25,659 nucleotides of DNA from a virus (IMGVR_UViG_3300028571_000101:1-25659); one strand, 5' to 3'; shown: positions 1 through 6,943, counted from the stretch's first letter. The notes: a model not told the origin generated them from the sequence alone. Translations and numbers: made by a program.

Positions 1-336
1 TGGGTGTGCCCCGGCTGGCTCGCGCTCGCCGCCAGGGCGCCCTGGGCGGCGGTCGCGAAGTCGGTCGCCGCACTCGCGGCCGCGGTGCCGAGCGTCGGGC
101 GCCCGGTCAGGTCCGCGTAGGCCCCGCTGGTCGCCACGGGCGCCAGGCCGGTGATCGTGGTCGCGGCCTGGGTGTGCCCCGGCTGGCTCGCGCTCGCCGC
201 CAGGGCGCCCTGGGCGGCGGTCGCGAAGTCGGTCGCCGCACTCGCGGCCGCGGTGCCGAGCGTCGGGCGCCCGGTCAGGTCCGCGTAGGCCCCGCCGGTC
301 GCCACGGGCGCCAGGCCGGTGATCGTGGTCGCGGCC
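1..336. repeat. Tandem 168-bp coding repeat, two copies (continuing left)
   Basis: Bases 1-168 and 169-336 are identical except for T128 versus C296, which changes one Ser to Gly. The period is 56 codons, so the frame of the fibre-like gene is kept. The end of another unit begins at 337 but diverges after about ten bases. The array probably continues past the left edge. Such near-perfect repeats imply very recent duplication or ongoing copy-number change. Confidence 0.95.
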
Positions 337-926
337 TGGGTGTGCGACAGGGGCGCGAGGCCCGCCAGGGCCGTCGCCAGGTCCAACTGCGCGGCCAGGG
401 TGCCGGTGATACTGCCCCAGGTCCCGCCGCCACCCCCGCCGCCGCCCGCAACCAGTGCGCCCCAGGCCACGCTCAAGTCATCCGCCAGCACCAGGCCCCA
501 CCCGGGGGCTGCACCGGCGGTCGACGGCAGCAGGCTCCCGGCGAGCAGTGACGCGGGCGGGACGACAGCGGCCCCGGCGAGGGTGCGCAGGTCGTGCGTC
601 GCGCTGCCGGGCGGGACGGTGACGCAAGCGTCATAGCCCCGTCCGCCGGAGGCCGCGACCGTGACCTTGTAGCAGGTAGACGCGCCCGCGGTCGCGATAT
701 CCGCAGTTGCGGTCAGTTCGACCGTCTTGGCCGTGTCGAGTAAGAGCCCACTATAGGTGGTCGCCCACTCCGGACCGACGAACCCGAGCACCGGGGTCTT
801 GCGATCGGCCGCGTCCACCAATTGGATGCTGGCCTTGCCGCCGGCCAACGCCGGGATGCGCACCTGGGCGGCATCGGCCGCCAGGACCAGCCCGCACCCC
901 AGGCCGATGAGGAGCAGGCGTCTCAC
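1..926 (-). CDS. Fibre-like phage structural protein with signal-like N-terminus (partial, runs off left edge)
   Basis: The open frame starts at a GTG that overlaps the TGA of the gp36-like gene as GTGA, and it is still open at base 1. The first residues (VRRLLLIGLGCGLVLAADAA) look like a Sec signal peptide: two arginines, a hydrophobic core, then a small-residue cleavage region. A beta-rich region follows to about residue 150, then a Gly-rich linker, then repeats of about 56 residues containing HTQAATTITGLAPVAT and AYADLTGRPTLGTAA. Such motifs are common in phage tail or head fibres. The place right after gp36 is where Mu carries gp37. I infer a surface fibre; the exact structure it belongs to is unknown. 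A signal-like N-terminus is odd for a virion protein. Confidence 0.72.
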   Translation of the reverse strand, partial: MRRLLLIGLGCGLVLAADAAQVRIPALAGGKASIQLVDAADRKTPVLGFVGPEWATTYSGLLLDTAKTVELTATADIATAGASTCYKVTVAASGGRGYDACVTVPPGSATHDLRTLAGAAVVPPASLLAGSLLPSTAGAAPGWGLVLADDLSVAWGALVAGGGGGGGGTWGSITGTLAAQLDLATALAGLAPLSHTQAATTITGLAPVATGGAYADLTGRPTLGTAAASAATDFATAAQGALAASASQPGHTQAATTITGLAPVATSGAYADLTGRPTLGTAAASAATDFATAAQGALAASASQPGHT

Positions 927-1366
927 GCCAACCCCCCGCCGCTATCACGCCCCCAGGCGCGCGCCCCGGCGTCGAACTGGAACTGCGGTTCCGCCGGCGG
1001 CTGCGGGGTGGCGGCCGGGGCGGCGCCGAAGCCGATGGTGCCGGCCGCCATCAGGCCCAGGGTCTTGATGGCCGCGTCGTACTGCTTCTGCACGTGCTCG
1101 GTCGGGCTGTGGTGATAGAGATAGAAGCGGGTGAGGATGCAGGCCAGCCGACACACGGCCGGGGGGACGACCGTCAGGGGGACGGTGGCGACCGGGGCCA
1201 GATAGGGGTCGATCTCGATTGCGGCGGTCTCGGCGGCGCCGGCGACCGCGGCCTCATCGATGACCCCCAGGCCGGCGGTGTCGGTGAGTTGCAGGAGTTC
1301 GGTCTCGTCCATGAGGCGCATGGCGACCAGGTCGGCCGCGGTGCAGTAGGGCGGGCTGTGACTCAT
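923..1366 (-). CDS. Mu gp36-like protein (DUF1320 family)
   Basis: The product is 147 residues and begins MSHSPPYCTAADLVAMRL. It matches the DUF1320/gp36 pattern: a short Tyr-Cys-Thr N-terminus, an acidic helix (DETELLQLTD), a helical core with VPLTVVPPAVCRLACILTRFYLY, and a Pro/Ala-rich tail. In Mu-like phages gp36 follows the major head protein and gp35 and is thought to act at the head-tail interface. I chose the ATG because a GGGAG Shine-Dalgarno lies just upstream and the ATG overlaps the TGA of the previous gene (ATGA). The long open frame upstream of this ATG is a shadow of gpT and gp35. Confidence 0.88.
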   Translation of the reverse strand: MSHSPPYCTAADLVAMRLMDETELLQLTDTAGLGVIDEAAVAGAAETAAIEIDPYLAPVATVPLTVVPPAVCRLACILTRFYLYHHSPTEHVQKQYDAAIKTLGLMAAGTIGFGAAPAATPQPPAEPQFQFDAGARAWGRDSGGGLA

Positions 1367-1596
1367 GCTCCCGCCTTGGCGCGGTTGCGCCGGGGGGCGG
1401 CAGTGTCCGCGGGCGCGTCGTCGCGCGGGATGGCGCCGTACTTCGCGTCGACCACATACCCGGAGTCCTGCCCGATGACCGCCGCCTGGGCGGCGGTCAG
1501 TTCGGCTTCGGTCGTGCCGGCGGGCCACACCCGGCCGGCCCGCCGGGGCGGGGCGTCCGGGCGGCGGGTGACGCGGTAGGTGTCGGTGTCGGCCAT
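1363..1596 (-). CDS. Mu gp35-like small head protein (FluMu-type N-terminal domain)
   Basis: The product is 77 residues and begins MADTDTYRVTRRPDAPPRRAG. The pattern (YRVTRRP, RRAGRVWPAGTTEAELTAAQ) resembles the short FluMu gp35-like proteins found between gpT and gp36. It ends in an ATGA overlap with the gp36-like gene and starts nine bases after the TAA of gpT, so it is in the head operon. The C-terminus is basic and low in complexity. The role is not established; I infer a small structural or assembly protein from its position and family. Confidence 0.75.
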   Translation of the reverse strand: MADTDTYRVTRRPDAPPRRAGRVWPAGTTEAELTAAQAAVIGQDSGYVVDAKYGAIPRDDAPADTAAPRRNRAKAGA

Positions 1597-1605
1597 TGGG
1601 GCGCC

Positions 1606-2571
1606 TTAGTTCAGGGTCACCAGCACGGCCGATTCCCAGAAGCCGTAGCCGGCCGCCCGGGTCGCGTCGAGCCCGTACTCGTGCACGTCTTCGGCGAACT
1701 CGATCGGCGAGCCCTCGGCCTGGGCCTTGATCTGCAACGGCTGTTCTTCCTGCCGGACCAGGGCCGGGTTGCGACCGTCGGCGCGAAAGACCGCGAACTT
1801 GGTGGTCCAGGAGGAGCGCGGGTCTACCCACAACTCGATCTGGAAGCCGGCCAACGTGGCCAAGGTAACCAGGGTATTGCTGACGCTCACGGTGTCGGCG
1901 ATCACGGTGGACCCCAGTGCGCCGGCCGTGGCGCCCATGAAGGTCAAGGGCACCCGCACCACGAAGCGGCGGGCGCCCGAGTTGAGCAGGCGGCCCTTCT
2001 CGGTCTTGGCCCCGAGGATGCACTGCATGGCGTAGATGATCGCGGCCGACATTTCCGCCGTGGTCGGGGTCGCCGGGGTCGTCACGTTGTAGGTGACGCT
2101 ATTGCTCTGCACCTGGCCTTCGCCGGCGGATGGGTTGGCGTGGTCGGTGTCGAAGTAATACTGGTTGTCGTAGCACTTGGCGGACTCACCCGCCTCGATC
2201 AGCGCGGAGCCCAGGTCTGCCCAATGCTCGGTGTTGGCGATGGACAGGCCGGCGATCCGCTGGCGGATCTGGCCGGTCTTGTCGCGGCGCATCCAGGCCA
2301 CCGGGATCTTGATGGTCGCCTCGAAGGGCTCGTTCTTCAGGCTGTAATTGCTCTCACTGAGCCCCACGGCCTGGCGCCCGCCGATCCACTTGCGCATCTT
2401 CGGCGTCTCGCCGATCCACGCGTAATCCTCCACTTCCTGGTCGGAGGACATGACCTCGGAGAAGACCCGGGCGATCCACGCCTCGGCGTTGTCCTGCTCG
2501 ATGGCCTGTTGAATGGCGCCGACGATGGCGCGCGAGGTCGTGAGACGGGCCGGGAGGCTGGCGGTAGGCAT
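1606..2571 (-). CDS. T: Major head protein, Mu gpT family
   Basis: The product is 321 residues. Recognisable gpT features are the N-terminal TTSRAIVGAIQQAIEQ, then FSEVMSSDQEVEDYAWIGETP and MRKWIGGRQAV, the KNEPFEATIKIPVAWMRRDKTG strand, and the C-terminal FWESAVLVTLN. It forms the capsid shell. The ATG at 2571 is preferred over an upstream in-frame GTG at 2592 because AAGGAG lies eight bases before it; that Shine-Dalgarno sits inside the last codons of the preceding decoration gene. It is followed by the gp35-like and gp36-like genes, as in Mu-like phages. Confidence 0.93.
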   Translation of the reverse strand: MPTASLPARLTTSRAIVGAIQQAIEQDNAEAWIARVFSEVMSSDQEVEDYAWIGETPKMRKWIGGRQAVGLSESNYSLKNEPFEATIKIPVAWMRRDKTGQIRQRIAGLSIANTEHWADLGSALIEAGESAKCYDNQYYFDTDHANPSAGEGQVQSNSVTYNVTTPATPTTAEMSAAIIYAMQCILGAKTEKGRLLNSGARRFVVRVPLTFMGATAGALGSTVIADTVSVSNTLVTLATLAGFQIELWVDPRSSWTTKFAVFRADGRNPALVRQEEQPLQIKAQAEGSPIEFAEDVHEYGLDATRAAGYGFWESAVLVTLN

Positions 2572-2576
2572 GGCGG

Positions 2577-3338
2577 TTACTCCTTCACCCACGTGCCGGC
2601 CAGGCGCGTGGCGATGTAGCCGTCAGCGTCACCGTGCATCAGCACGACGTGATCGCCGCGGCGGGCGGTGGCCTTGGTCAGGATCAAGTCCTTGTTGTCG
2701 ACCCCAGCCAAGTCGGCGGCCAGGAGCATGTCCGCGGCGGCGGGGCTGACGGTCACCAGCACGGTGCCGTAGCTGCCGCCGCAGGCAATGGCGCACCCGC
2801 CCAGGCCGTCAGCGATGGCGGGCAGGGTGATCACGCCGGCATCGGCAGTGACCCAGAACAGCTTGCCGCTGTCCTGGGCGTCGAGGGTCTTGCCTTCAGT
2901 GACCGCCTCGCGGGTCGGCCAGGCGCCCCAGGGGTCCGCGAAGGCCGGATCGAACTCGACCACGGCCAGCGCCGCGGACACCCACCGGCGCACGAAGCCC
3001 ACGAACACCCCACCGACGGGGGAGAGACGGTAGGTGTCATCGTCCGCGGCATAGACCGGGTTGCCGACATCCGTGATGGCAGCGCCCGTGACCGGGATCT
3101 GCACGGCGCCGCGGCGGAGCACCTGCGCCGTCTCCACCCCGGCGGTAGTCCCGCTGGTGAAGGGCCCGGTGGCAAAGCCGACGAAGCGGTCAACGCTGGT
3201 GAGTGGGCGCGCGTGGCCGGTGGCGTCCACCAGGCCGACCGCGGCGCCTTCATAGATCGTGTCATTGGCGACCATGGAGTACTGCCCCAGGTCGCCGCCC
3301 TCGAAGGGGCGGACTTTGTTCGCGCTCAGGGTCGTCAT
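2577..3338 (-). CDS. DUF2190-like capsid decoration protein
   Basis: The product is 253 residues. The N-terminal half (about 1-125: AANDTIYEGAAVGLVDATGHAR, then FVGFATGPFTSG and VLRRGAVQIPV) has the beta-rich pattern of DUF2190 capsid cement proteins. The C-terminal half (about 140-250: LDAQDSGKLFWVTADAGVITLP and later strands) looks like a second beta domain of the kind found on head or fibre proteins. It lies between the protease/scaffold gene and the major head protein, where small decoration proteins are expected. ATG overlaps the protease stop as ATGA. The name rests on pattern and position, so an alternative is a head fibre. Confidence 0.72.
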   Translation of the reverse strand: MTTLSANKVRPFEGGDLGQYSMVANDTIYEGAAVGLVDATGHARPLTSVDRFVGFATGPFTSGTTAGVETAQVLRRGAVQIPVTGAAITDVGNPVYAADDDTYRLSPVGGVFVGFVRRWVSAALAVVEFDPAFADPWGAWPTREAVTEGKTLDAQDSGKLFWVTADAGVITLPAIADGLGGCAIACGGSYGTVLVTVSPAAADMLLAADLAGVDNKDLILTKATARRGDHVVLMHGDADGYIATRLAGTWVKE

Positions 3339-3925
3339 TTCCCGTCTCCGAAGATGCGCACCCGGCCGGCGGCCGTGGCGCGTTGATAGGCGGCATAGGT
3401 CTCGGGGGTGCCGAACTCCGCGGCGAGGGTGTCTTTCCAGCCGTCCACGCCGGCCGCTGCCGCCGCCGCCACCGCGGCCGCGGCCGGAGCCAGGCCGCCG
3501 GTCTGCGGGCCAGCCAGGGCGGCAATCGGCGTCAGGCTGCCGAGCAGCCCTTGCAGCGCCGGCAGCGCGAGGGATTGCGCATGGGTGTGCAGCAGCGTGC
3601 CGGGCACGAGGCGTCCGTCGCTCAGGGCGGCGGTCATCAGGGTGTCGCGGGTGCGGGCCTGCGCTTCGCTGCTCAAGGCCGCGACCTGGCGTTGCAGGTC
3701 CGCGACCAGGTCGGGCGGGACGGCCGCCTGGACCTGGGCGGACAGGGCGGCGATGCGGGTCTCGCGCTCGGTCAGTAGTGCCGGCAGGGAAGTGGCGGCG
3801 GTCCCGTCCGGGGCGGGGCTGCCCAGCATGGCCTTGAGCTTATCGAGCTGCGCCAGCAGCTCCGCGTCGGTGGTGGTCAGCGGCAGTTGCAGGAGGTAGA
3901 GCAGGCGCTCGCGTAGGTCATCCAT
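3335..3925 (-). CDS. Z: Internal in-frame scaffold start (Mu gpZ-like)
   Basis: Inside the protease gene, codon 170 is an ATG (MDDLRERLLYLL) with GGAG six bases before it. Translation from here would give a 196-residue helical protein sharing the C-terminus of the protease, without the protease domain. Mu is known to make its scaffold gpZ from an internal start in gene I, so the same arrangement is likely. The start signal is visible in the sequence; the product is inferred. Confidence 0.65.
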   Translation of the reverse strand: MDDLRERLLYLLQLPLTTTDAELLAQLDKLKAMLGSPAPDGTAATSLPALLTERETRIAALSAQVQAAVPPDLVADLQRQVAALSSEAQARTRDTLMTAALSDGRLVPGTLLHTHAQSLALPALQGLLGSLTPIAALAGPQTGGLAPAAAAVAAAAAAGVDGWKDTLAAEFGTPETYAAYQRATAAGRVRIFGDGK

Positions 3926-4432
3926 CAGGGACTCCGGGGGCAGCAAGAGGAGCGAGGCGGCGGCCAGGGCGACCGCGGGGAGGCAGTCCAGGGCCGGGGT
4001 GTTGGTCAGGGCCAGGTGCAGCAGGTCGACCACGGCGCCAGTCGCGTCGTAGGTGAAGACCGGGGAGAGATAGCGATACTCATCGGCGCCGATCGCGGCG
4101 GCGGCGCGGGCGGTCCAGTCCACCGGGGCGACCAGGCCGACGCCGGCATCGAACCGGATGGTCAGTGGGCGCACCCACCCGGAGGCGGGGGCCGGCTGGC
4201 CGTTCTGGGCCGCGCGCAGGGTCTGGTGTTCATAATCGACCGGGAGGTCTTTGGTGCGCCGCCCCAGCGCAGCGGCCAAGGCGTGCCCGCGCTCGTCGCT
4301 CAGGCGCCAGGGGCCTTCCCCCAGCATGGCACCGCGCGGGGCGTCGAAGGTCCCGGCCGGCAACAGCAGTTGCGCCGCGCCGACGGTGGCGGGGAGAGTG
4401 AGGGCAGCGATGCGCGGCGCGGGGTATGGCAT
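3335..4432 (-). CDS. I: Prohead protease with C-terminal scaffold, Mu gpI family
   Basis: The product is 365 residues. The N-terminal protease domain (about 1-165) has LPVDYEHQT with D66 and H69 and EYRYLSPVF with S123, the His and Ser positions expected of the Mu gpI serine protease. The region after about 170 is Leu/Gln/Ala-rich and predicted helical, fitting the scaffold; residues near 320 form a run of alanines, and the end FGDGK is conserved-looking. It processes the scaffold and matures the prohead. AGGA eight bases upstream supports the ATG at 4432. It is separated from the upstream gpG gene by about 270 bases holding a hairpin repeat element, which is unusual in this otherwise overlapping gene chain. 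Confidence 0.9.
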   Translation of the reverse strand: MPYPAPRIAALTLPATVGAAQLLLPAGTFDAPRGAMLGEGPWRLSDERGHALAAALGRRTKDLPVDYEHQTLRAAQNGQPAPASGWVRPLTIRFDAGVGLVAPVDWTARAAAAIGADEYRYLSPVFTYDATGAVVDLLHLALTNTPALDCLPAVALAAASLLLLPPESLMDDLRERLLYLLQLPLTTTDAELLAQLDKLKAMLGSPAPDGTAATSLPALLTERETRIAALSAQVQAAVPPDLVADLQRQVAALSSEAQARTRDTLMTAALSDGRLVPGTLLHTHAQSLALPALQGLLGSLTPIAALAGPQTGGLAPAAAAVAAAAAAGVDGWKDTLAAEFGTPETYAAYQRATAAGRVRIFGDGK

Positions 4433-4482
4433 GGGCGCATCCTAGGGGGTGCGCGGGCGGGTTGGGGTGGTGGGATTGCGCC

Positions 4483-4582
4483 GTTTTCAAAGGATTAAGG
4501 ATGAAGGATGAAGGTTGAAGGGGGACCCGACCGGGCCTTCTGCGCCTTCATCTTTCATCCTTCATCCTTCAACCTTCAAAAC
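4483..4582. repeat. Heptamer-array hairpin element, copy 1
   Basis: Arms at 4483-4521 and 4545-4582 are inverted copies of each other with about 33 of 38 positions pairing, around a GC-rich loop of 23 bases. Each arm is built of GGATGAA-type heptamers with some variants. A second element of the same design is at 12149-12296. It lies in the gap between gpG and the protease gene. It could act as a processing site or attenuator in the late message. No T-run follows the hairpin, so it is not a typical intrinsic terminator. Confidence 0.9.
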
Positions 4583-4657
4583 CGGCCCTGTGAGGCATCC
4601 GCACCCCGAGGGGCGGCGGGTGTACCGGGTAGGTGCCGCCGATCGATCATGAGCGTT

Positions 4658-4676
4658 TTTAACCGGGGTTTAACCG
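4658..4676 (-). promoter_or_regulatory. Direct repeat CGGTTAAA x2, possible operator
   Basis: On the - strand CGGTTAAA occurs twice with start points 11 bases apart, about one helical turn. It is an AT-rich island inside GC-rich DNA in the gap upstream of the protease gene. The rest of this 270-base gap holds the hairpin element and no convincing gene. Binding by a late regulator is a guess based on spacing only. Confidence 0.35.
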
Positions 4677-4702
4677 CGGTCCCGCGGCCGGGTGTCGGTC
4701 AG

Positions 4703-5323
4703 CTACAGGGCCGCGGCCAGGTGGCGACGCAGGATGGCGATGATCTCCTCCTTGTCGGCGGGTGACAGCCCCAGGAATGGCCGCGCCGGGATGTCTCCCC
4801 ACAGGTGCGGCCACTGGGCGCGGGTGCCGCCGAATTGCTGCATCGCACCATAGACCCGGTTCGTTCCCACGGCGACGGCGGTGCCGCTGGCTTCCAGTTG
4901 ATAGCGGATGGTGTCTTGCAGGATGCCGGAGTCGCGCAGGATGCGCGCGGCGGCCAGCATCGCTACCCCCTTCTTGGTCAGGGTGCGGCCTCCGGTCTTG
5001 GTCTTGCGCTTGGACATGCGCCCGCGGGCCGCCGCCAGGTCCCCCAACGCATCAGGCGATAGGTATCCGACCGACTTACCGTCCGCCCCGCCCTGCTTGC
5101 CGGTGCCGGCCAGGCGTCGCAACAGCGTGATGTCCGACAACTGTGCCCAGGGCGTGCCGTCCGGCCCGGACTGCCGGCGGAAGTGTTCGTCCGTCGCACG
5201 CAACAAGTACTCGCCGATGTCGCGGAGGGCGGGCTTGGGGTTTTTGAGTTCGGCAAGCAGGCGGGCCAGGGCGGCGCGAACGGCGGCGTCGTCGACGGTG
5301 ATGGTGAGATTGGCGCCGGCCAT
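4703..5323 (-). CDS. G: Virion morphogenesis protein, Mu gpG (gp31) family
   Basis: The product is 206 residues. Family marks are the N-terminal VDDAAVRAALARLLAELKN, IGEYLLRATDEHFRRQSGPDGTPWAQLS, the basic middle (MSKRKTKTGGRTLTKKG), ILRDSGILQDTIRYQ, YGAMQQFGGTRAQWP, and the C-terminal IPARPFLGLSPADKEEI. These match the phage virion morphogenesis (tail S / gpG) family, which acts in head-tail joining or tail completion. The ATG overlaps the stop of a short upstream ORF as TGATG. The gene sits between MuF and the protease, its usual place in Mu-like phages. Confidence 0.93.
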   Translation of the reverse strand: MAGANLTITVDDAAVRAALARLLAELKNPKPALRDIGEYLLRATDEHFRRQSGPDGTPWAQLSDITLLRRLAGTGKQGGADGKSVGYLSPDALGDLAAARGRMSKRKTKTGGRTLTKKGVAMLAAARILRDSGILQDTIRYQLEASGTAVAVGTNRVYGAMQQFGGTRAQWPHLWGDIPARPFLGLSPADKEEIIAILRRHLAAAL

Positions 5324-5505
5324 CAGGAGTCGGCGCGTCCCGCCCCGGCGGGCTGGTTGCCGTCGCGCGGGGGTTCCGCATCGGCCGGCGGCAGTCCCAC
5401 GACATCCGCCAAGTCACCCGCGGCTGCCGGGCCGTAGGCGGATGAGATGATCCCCGCGTCGGGCTCAAGCCCCGGCGGGATAACGATCACGGTAGCGTCG
5501 TTCAA
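5323..5505 (-). CDS. Small hypothetical protein (60 aa, TTG start)
   Basis: I prefer a TTG start at 5505 (LNDATVIVIPPGLEPDAG) because GGAG lies six bases before it. A GTG at 5547 would give 74 residues but has no clear ribosome site. The gene overlaps the end of the metallopeptidase frame by 41 bases and ends in a TGATG overlap with gpG. The product is acidic, rich in Pro, Ala and Gly, with no recognised domain. Because it directly follows a toxin-like domain, an immunity or modulating role is conceivable, but nothing in its sequence shows this. Confidence 0.5.
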   Translation of the reverse strand: MNDATVIVIPPGLEPDAGIISSAYGPAAAGDLADVVGLPPADAEPPRDGNQPAGAGRADS

Positions 5506-6151
5506 TGGTTTCTCCGATCTTCTTGGCCATCGGCCGGGGGGCGGCACTGTTGCGGTATTCGGCCCACCCCTCAGCGATCATTTCTTTGATGTTCTTGCCC
5601 GCGTAGCCGGACACATCGGCCCGCACCACGGCCGGCCCTTGTGCCCATAGCGCTTGGATCTCCGGTTCGTTCGCGATCTCCAGCAGCGTGTCGAGTTGGT
5701 GTCCAAGCTCGTGGTCGACCACGGCCTTGATGGTTTGCGTGCCCGGCGGGTGCCAGCCGGTCTTGACATCATTCGCCAGGGTCGCCTTCAACGCTGCGGG
5801 GTCCTTGCCCCACTTAGCGTTTACCGCGATCCCTGACACGCTCGGCTGATCCCACGAGTGCGCGTAGGTATTGCCCGCCACCTTCTTGGCCTTGACCTTA
5901 CGTTCCGCGTACGCCCGCAGCGCGCCATCGTCGACCCCCGGATTCGCCGCCCGCAGGCCGTCTAAGATGCGTGCCACTTCCAGCGCGCGCCAGCGGGAAA
6001 ACTGTGCCTGCGCTGACCCGGCAAACTTTTGGCGCGCGCGCAAGGCGGGGAAGTCGGTCAGGTGCTCGAAGAGTGAGCGGTTCCAGGCGTTCGCGACTTC
6101 CGGCTTGACCCCAGTATAGTCGGCGAAGTCGACCAGGTTGGCATCGACGGC
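5465..6151 (-). CDS. Zincin metallopeptidase domain, in-frame continuation of MuF behind a TAG stop
   Basis: This frame is the direct continuation of the MuF gene after the TAG at 6152-6154. There is no ATG or GTG in frame; the first conventional start is TTG at 6043 without a good ribosome site. Counted from the MuF start, HELGH is at residues 406-410 and a likely third zinc ligand is Glu453 in AEGWAEYR. The motif HELGHQLD and the 47-residue spacing resemble anthrax lethal factor-type (M34-like) gluzincins. MuF proteins fused to such C-terminal domains are known as polymorphic toxins of temperate phages. Part of the region looks less GC-rich than its neighbours, hinting at separate ancestry. 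Whether it is made by readthrough, from TTG, or is dead cannot be told here. Confidence 0.7.
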   Translation of the reverse strand, partial: AVDANLVDFADYTGVKPEVANAWNRSLFEHLTDFPALRARQKFAGSAQAQFSRWRALEVARILDGLRAANPGVDDGALRAYAERKVKAKKVAGNTYAHSWDQPSVSGIAVNAKWGKDPAALKATLANDVKTGWHPPGTQTIKAVVDHELGHQLDTLLEIANEPEIQALWAQGPAVVRADVSGYAGKNIKEMIAEGWAEYRNSAAPRPMAKKIGETIERRYRDRYPAGA

Positions 6152-6928
6152 CTATTTTCCTGCGGCCTTGGCCGTGGCGTGTTCCTCGAAGGTCCGGATA
6201 TCGGCCAGCAGATCCCGCCCCAGCGGCCCCGGCAGCGCTGCCGCCTTGCGCTCGACCGTCGCGCGCAGGTGTTGGAGACTCGCCCCCGGCGCATAGTCCC
6301 ACCCGCGGCCGATCCCGCTGGTATCCCCCGGCGGCACCGGCGCCCGGTCGGGGCCGGCCTTGCCCAGCTTCTCCAGGTCCTGGTCACTGACCGCGAACAC
6401 CCGGCACTTGCAGCCCCAGTCGTTGGGCGGGTAGTGGGTCTGCCAGAAGGGGTCATCGACCGGCAGGACCAGGCCGTCCCAGGCCAGATGCTCCGGGCGC
6501 GGGCTCAGCACGCCGTCAGCGTGGCGATACAGCAGATAGGGCCGGGTGGCCTGCACATCTTGGATCTGCGCCCAGCGCCCGGCGGCGTAGGAGGTCCGCA
6601 GGTTGGTGCTGTAAATCACATCCGTGCGCCAGGCGCGGCCCTCCGCGGTGCCGTCCCCGGTCCAACCGACCCAGCCGTTGCGCTCCACCAGGGCGTCGAA
6701 GTCGCGGCGGAACTCCGCCAGCGTGGTGCCTTGCTCGATGCCCTTGAGCACCGCGGCGTGCAGGTCCGCCAGCAAGTCGGCGGAGGTCACGCCGGCGACG
6801 ACGAAGGCGCGGTCGTGGGCTGCGCCCAGCAGGTCGTCCCAGTGCTCGGTGGGGAGGTTGAGCTTGGACTTGAAGAAGGCGATCTGCTCCGCGAACGGGA
6901 GCGAGCCGTAGGCTGCGTCGTCAGGCAT
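6152..6928 (-). CDS. F: MuF minor head protein (Mu gp30 / SPP1 gp7 family)
   Basis: The product is 258 residues up to the TAG. Residues about 20-120 are helical (WDDLLGAAHDRAFVVAGVTSA, FRRDFDALVERNGWVG), then RTDVIYSTNLRTSYAAGRWAQ, and the conserved MuF core from about 140 to 195: YLLYRHADGV, RPEHLAWDGLVLP, DDPFWQTHYPPNDWGCKCRV. MuF proteins are a few copies per head near the portal and can be carried into the target cell. The reading frame does not end naturally: it continues open for another 229 codons after a single TAG. An upstream 73-residue gene ends 15 bases before its ATG. Confidence 0.92.
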   Translation of the reverse strand: MPDDAAYGSLPFAEQIAFFKSKLNLPTEHWDDLLGAAHDRAFVVAGVTSADLLADLHAAVLKGIEQGTTLAEFRRDFDALVERNGWVGWTGDGTAEGRAWRTDVIYSTNLRTSYAAGRWAQIQDVQATRPYLLYRHADGVLSPRPEHLAWDGLVLPVDDPFWQTHYPPNDWGCKCRVFAVSDQDLEKLGKAGPDRAPVPPGDTSGIGRGWDYAPGASLQHLRATVERKAAALPGPLGRDLLADIRTFEEHATAKAAGK

Positions 6929-6943
6929 GGTCGGGCGCGCCCA

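Noticed and set aside
923-2023. Long minus-strand frame reaching upstream of the gp36-like gene
   Set aside because: Only the last 147 codons are a real protein; the rest runs out of frame through gp35 and gpT as a Arg/Pro-rich shadow.
1681-2619. 312-codon + strand frame opposite gpT
   Set aside because: Antisense shadow of the major head protein, which is clearly recognised.
4578-4650. 24-codon ORF (MIDRRHLPG...) in the gap before the protease
   Set aside because: Too short, no ribosome site and no domain; it runs into the hairpin arm.
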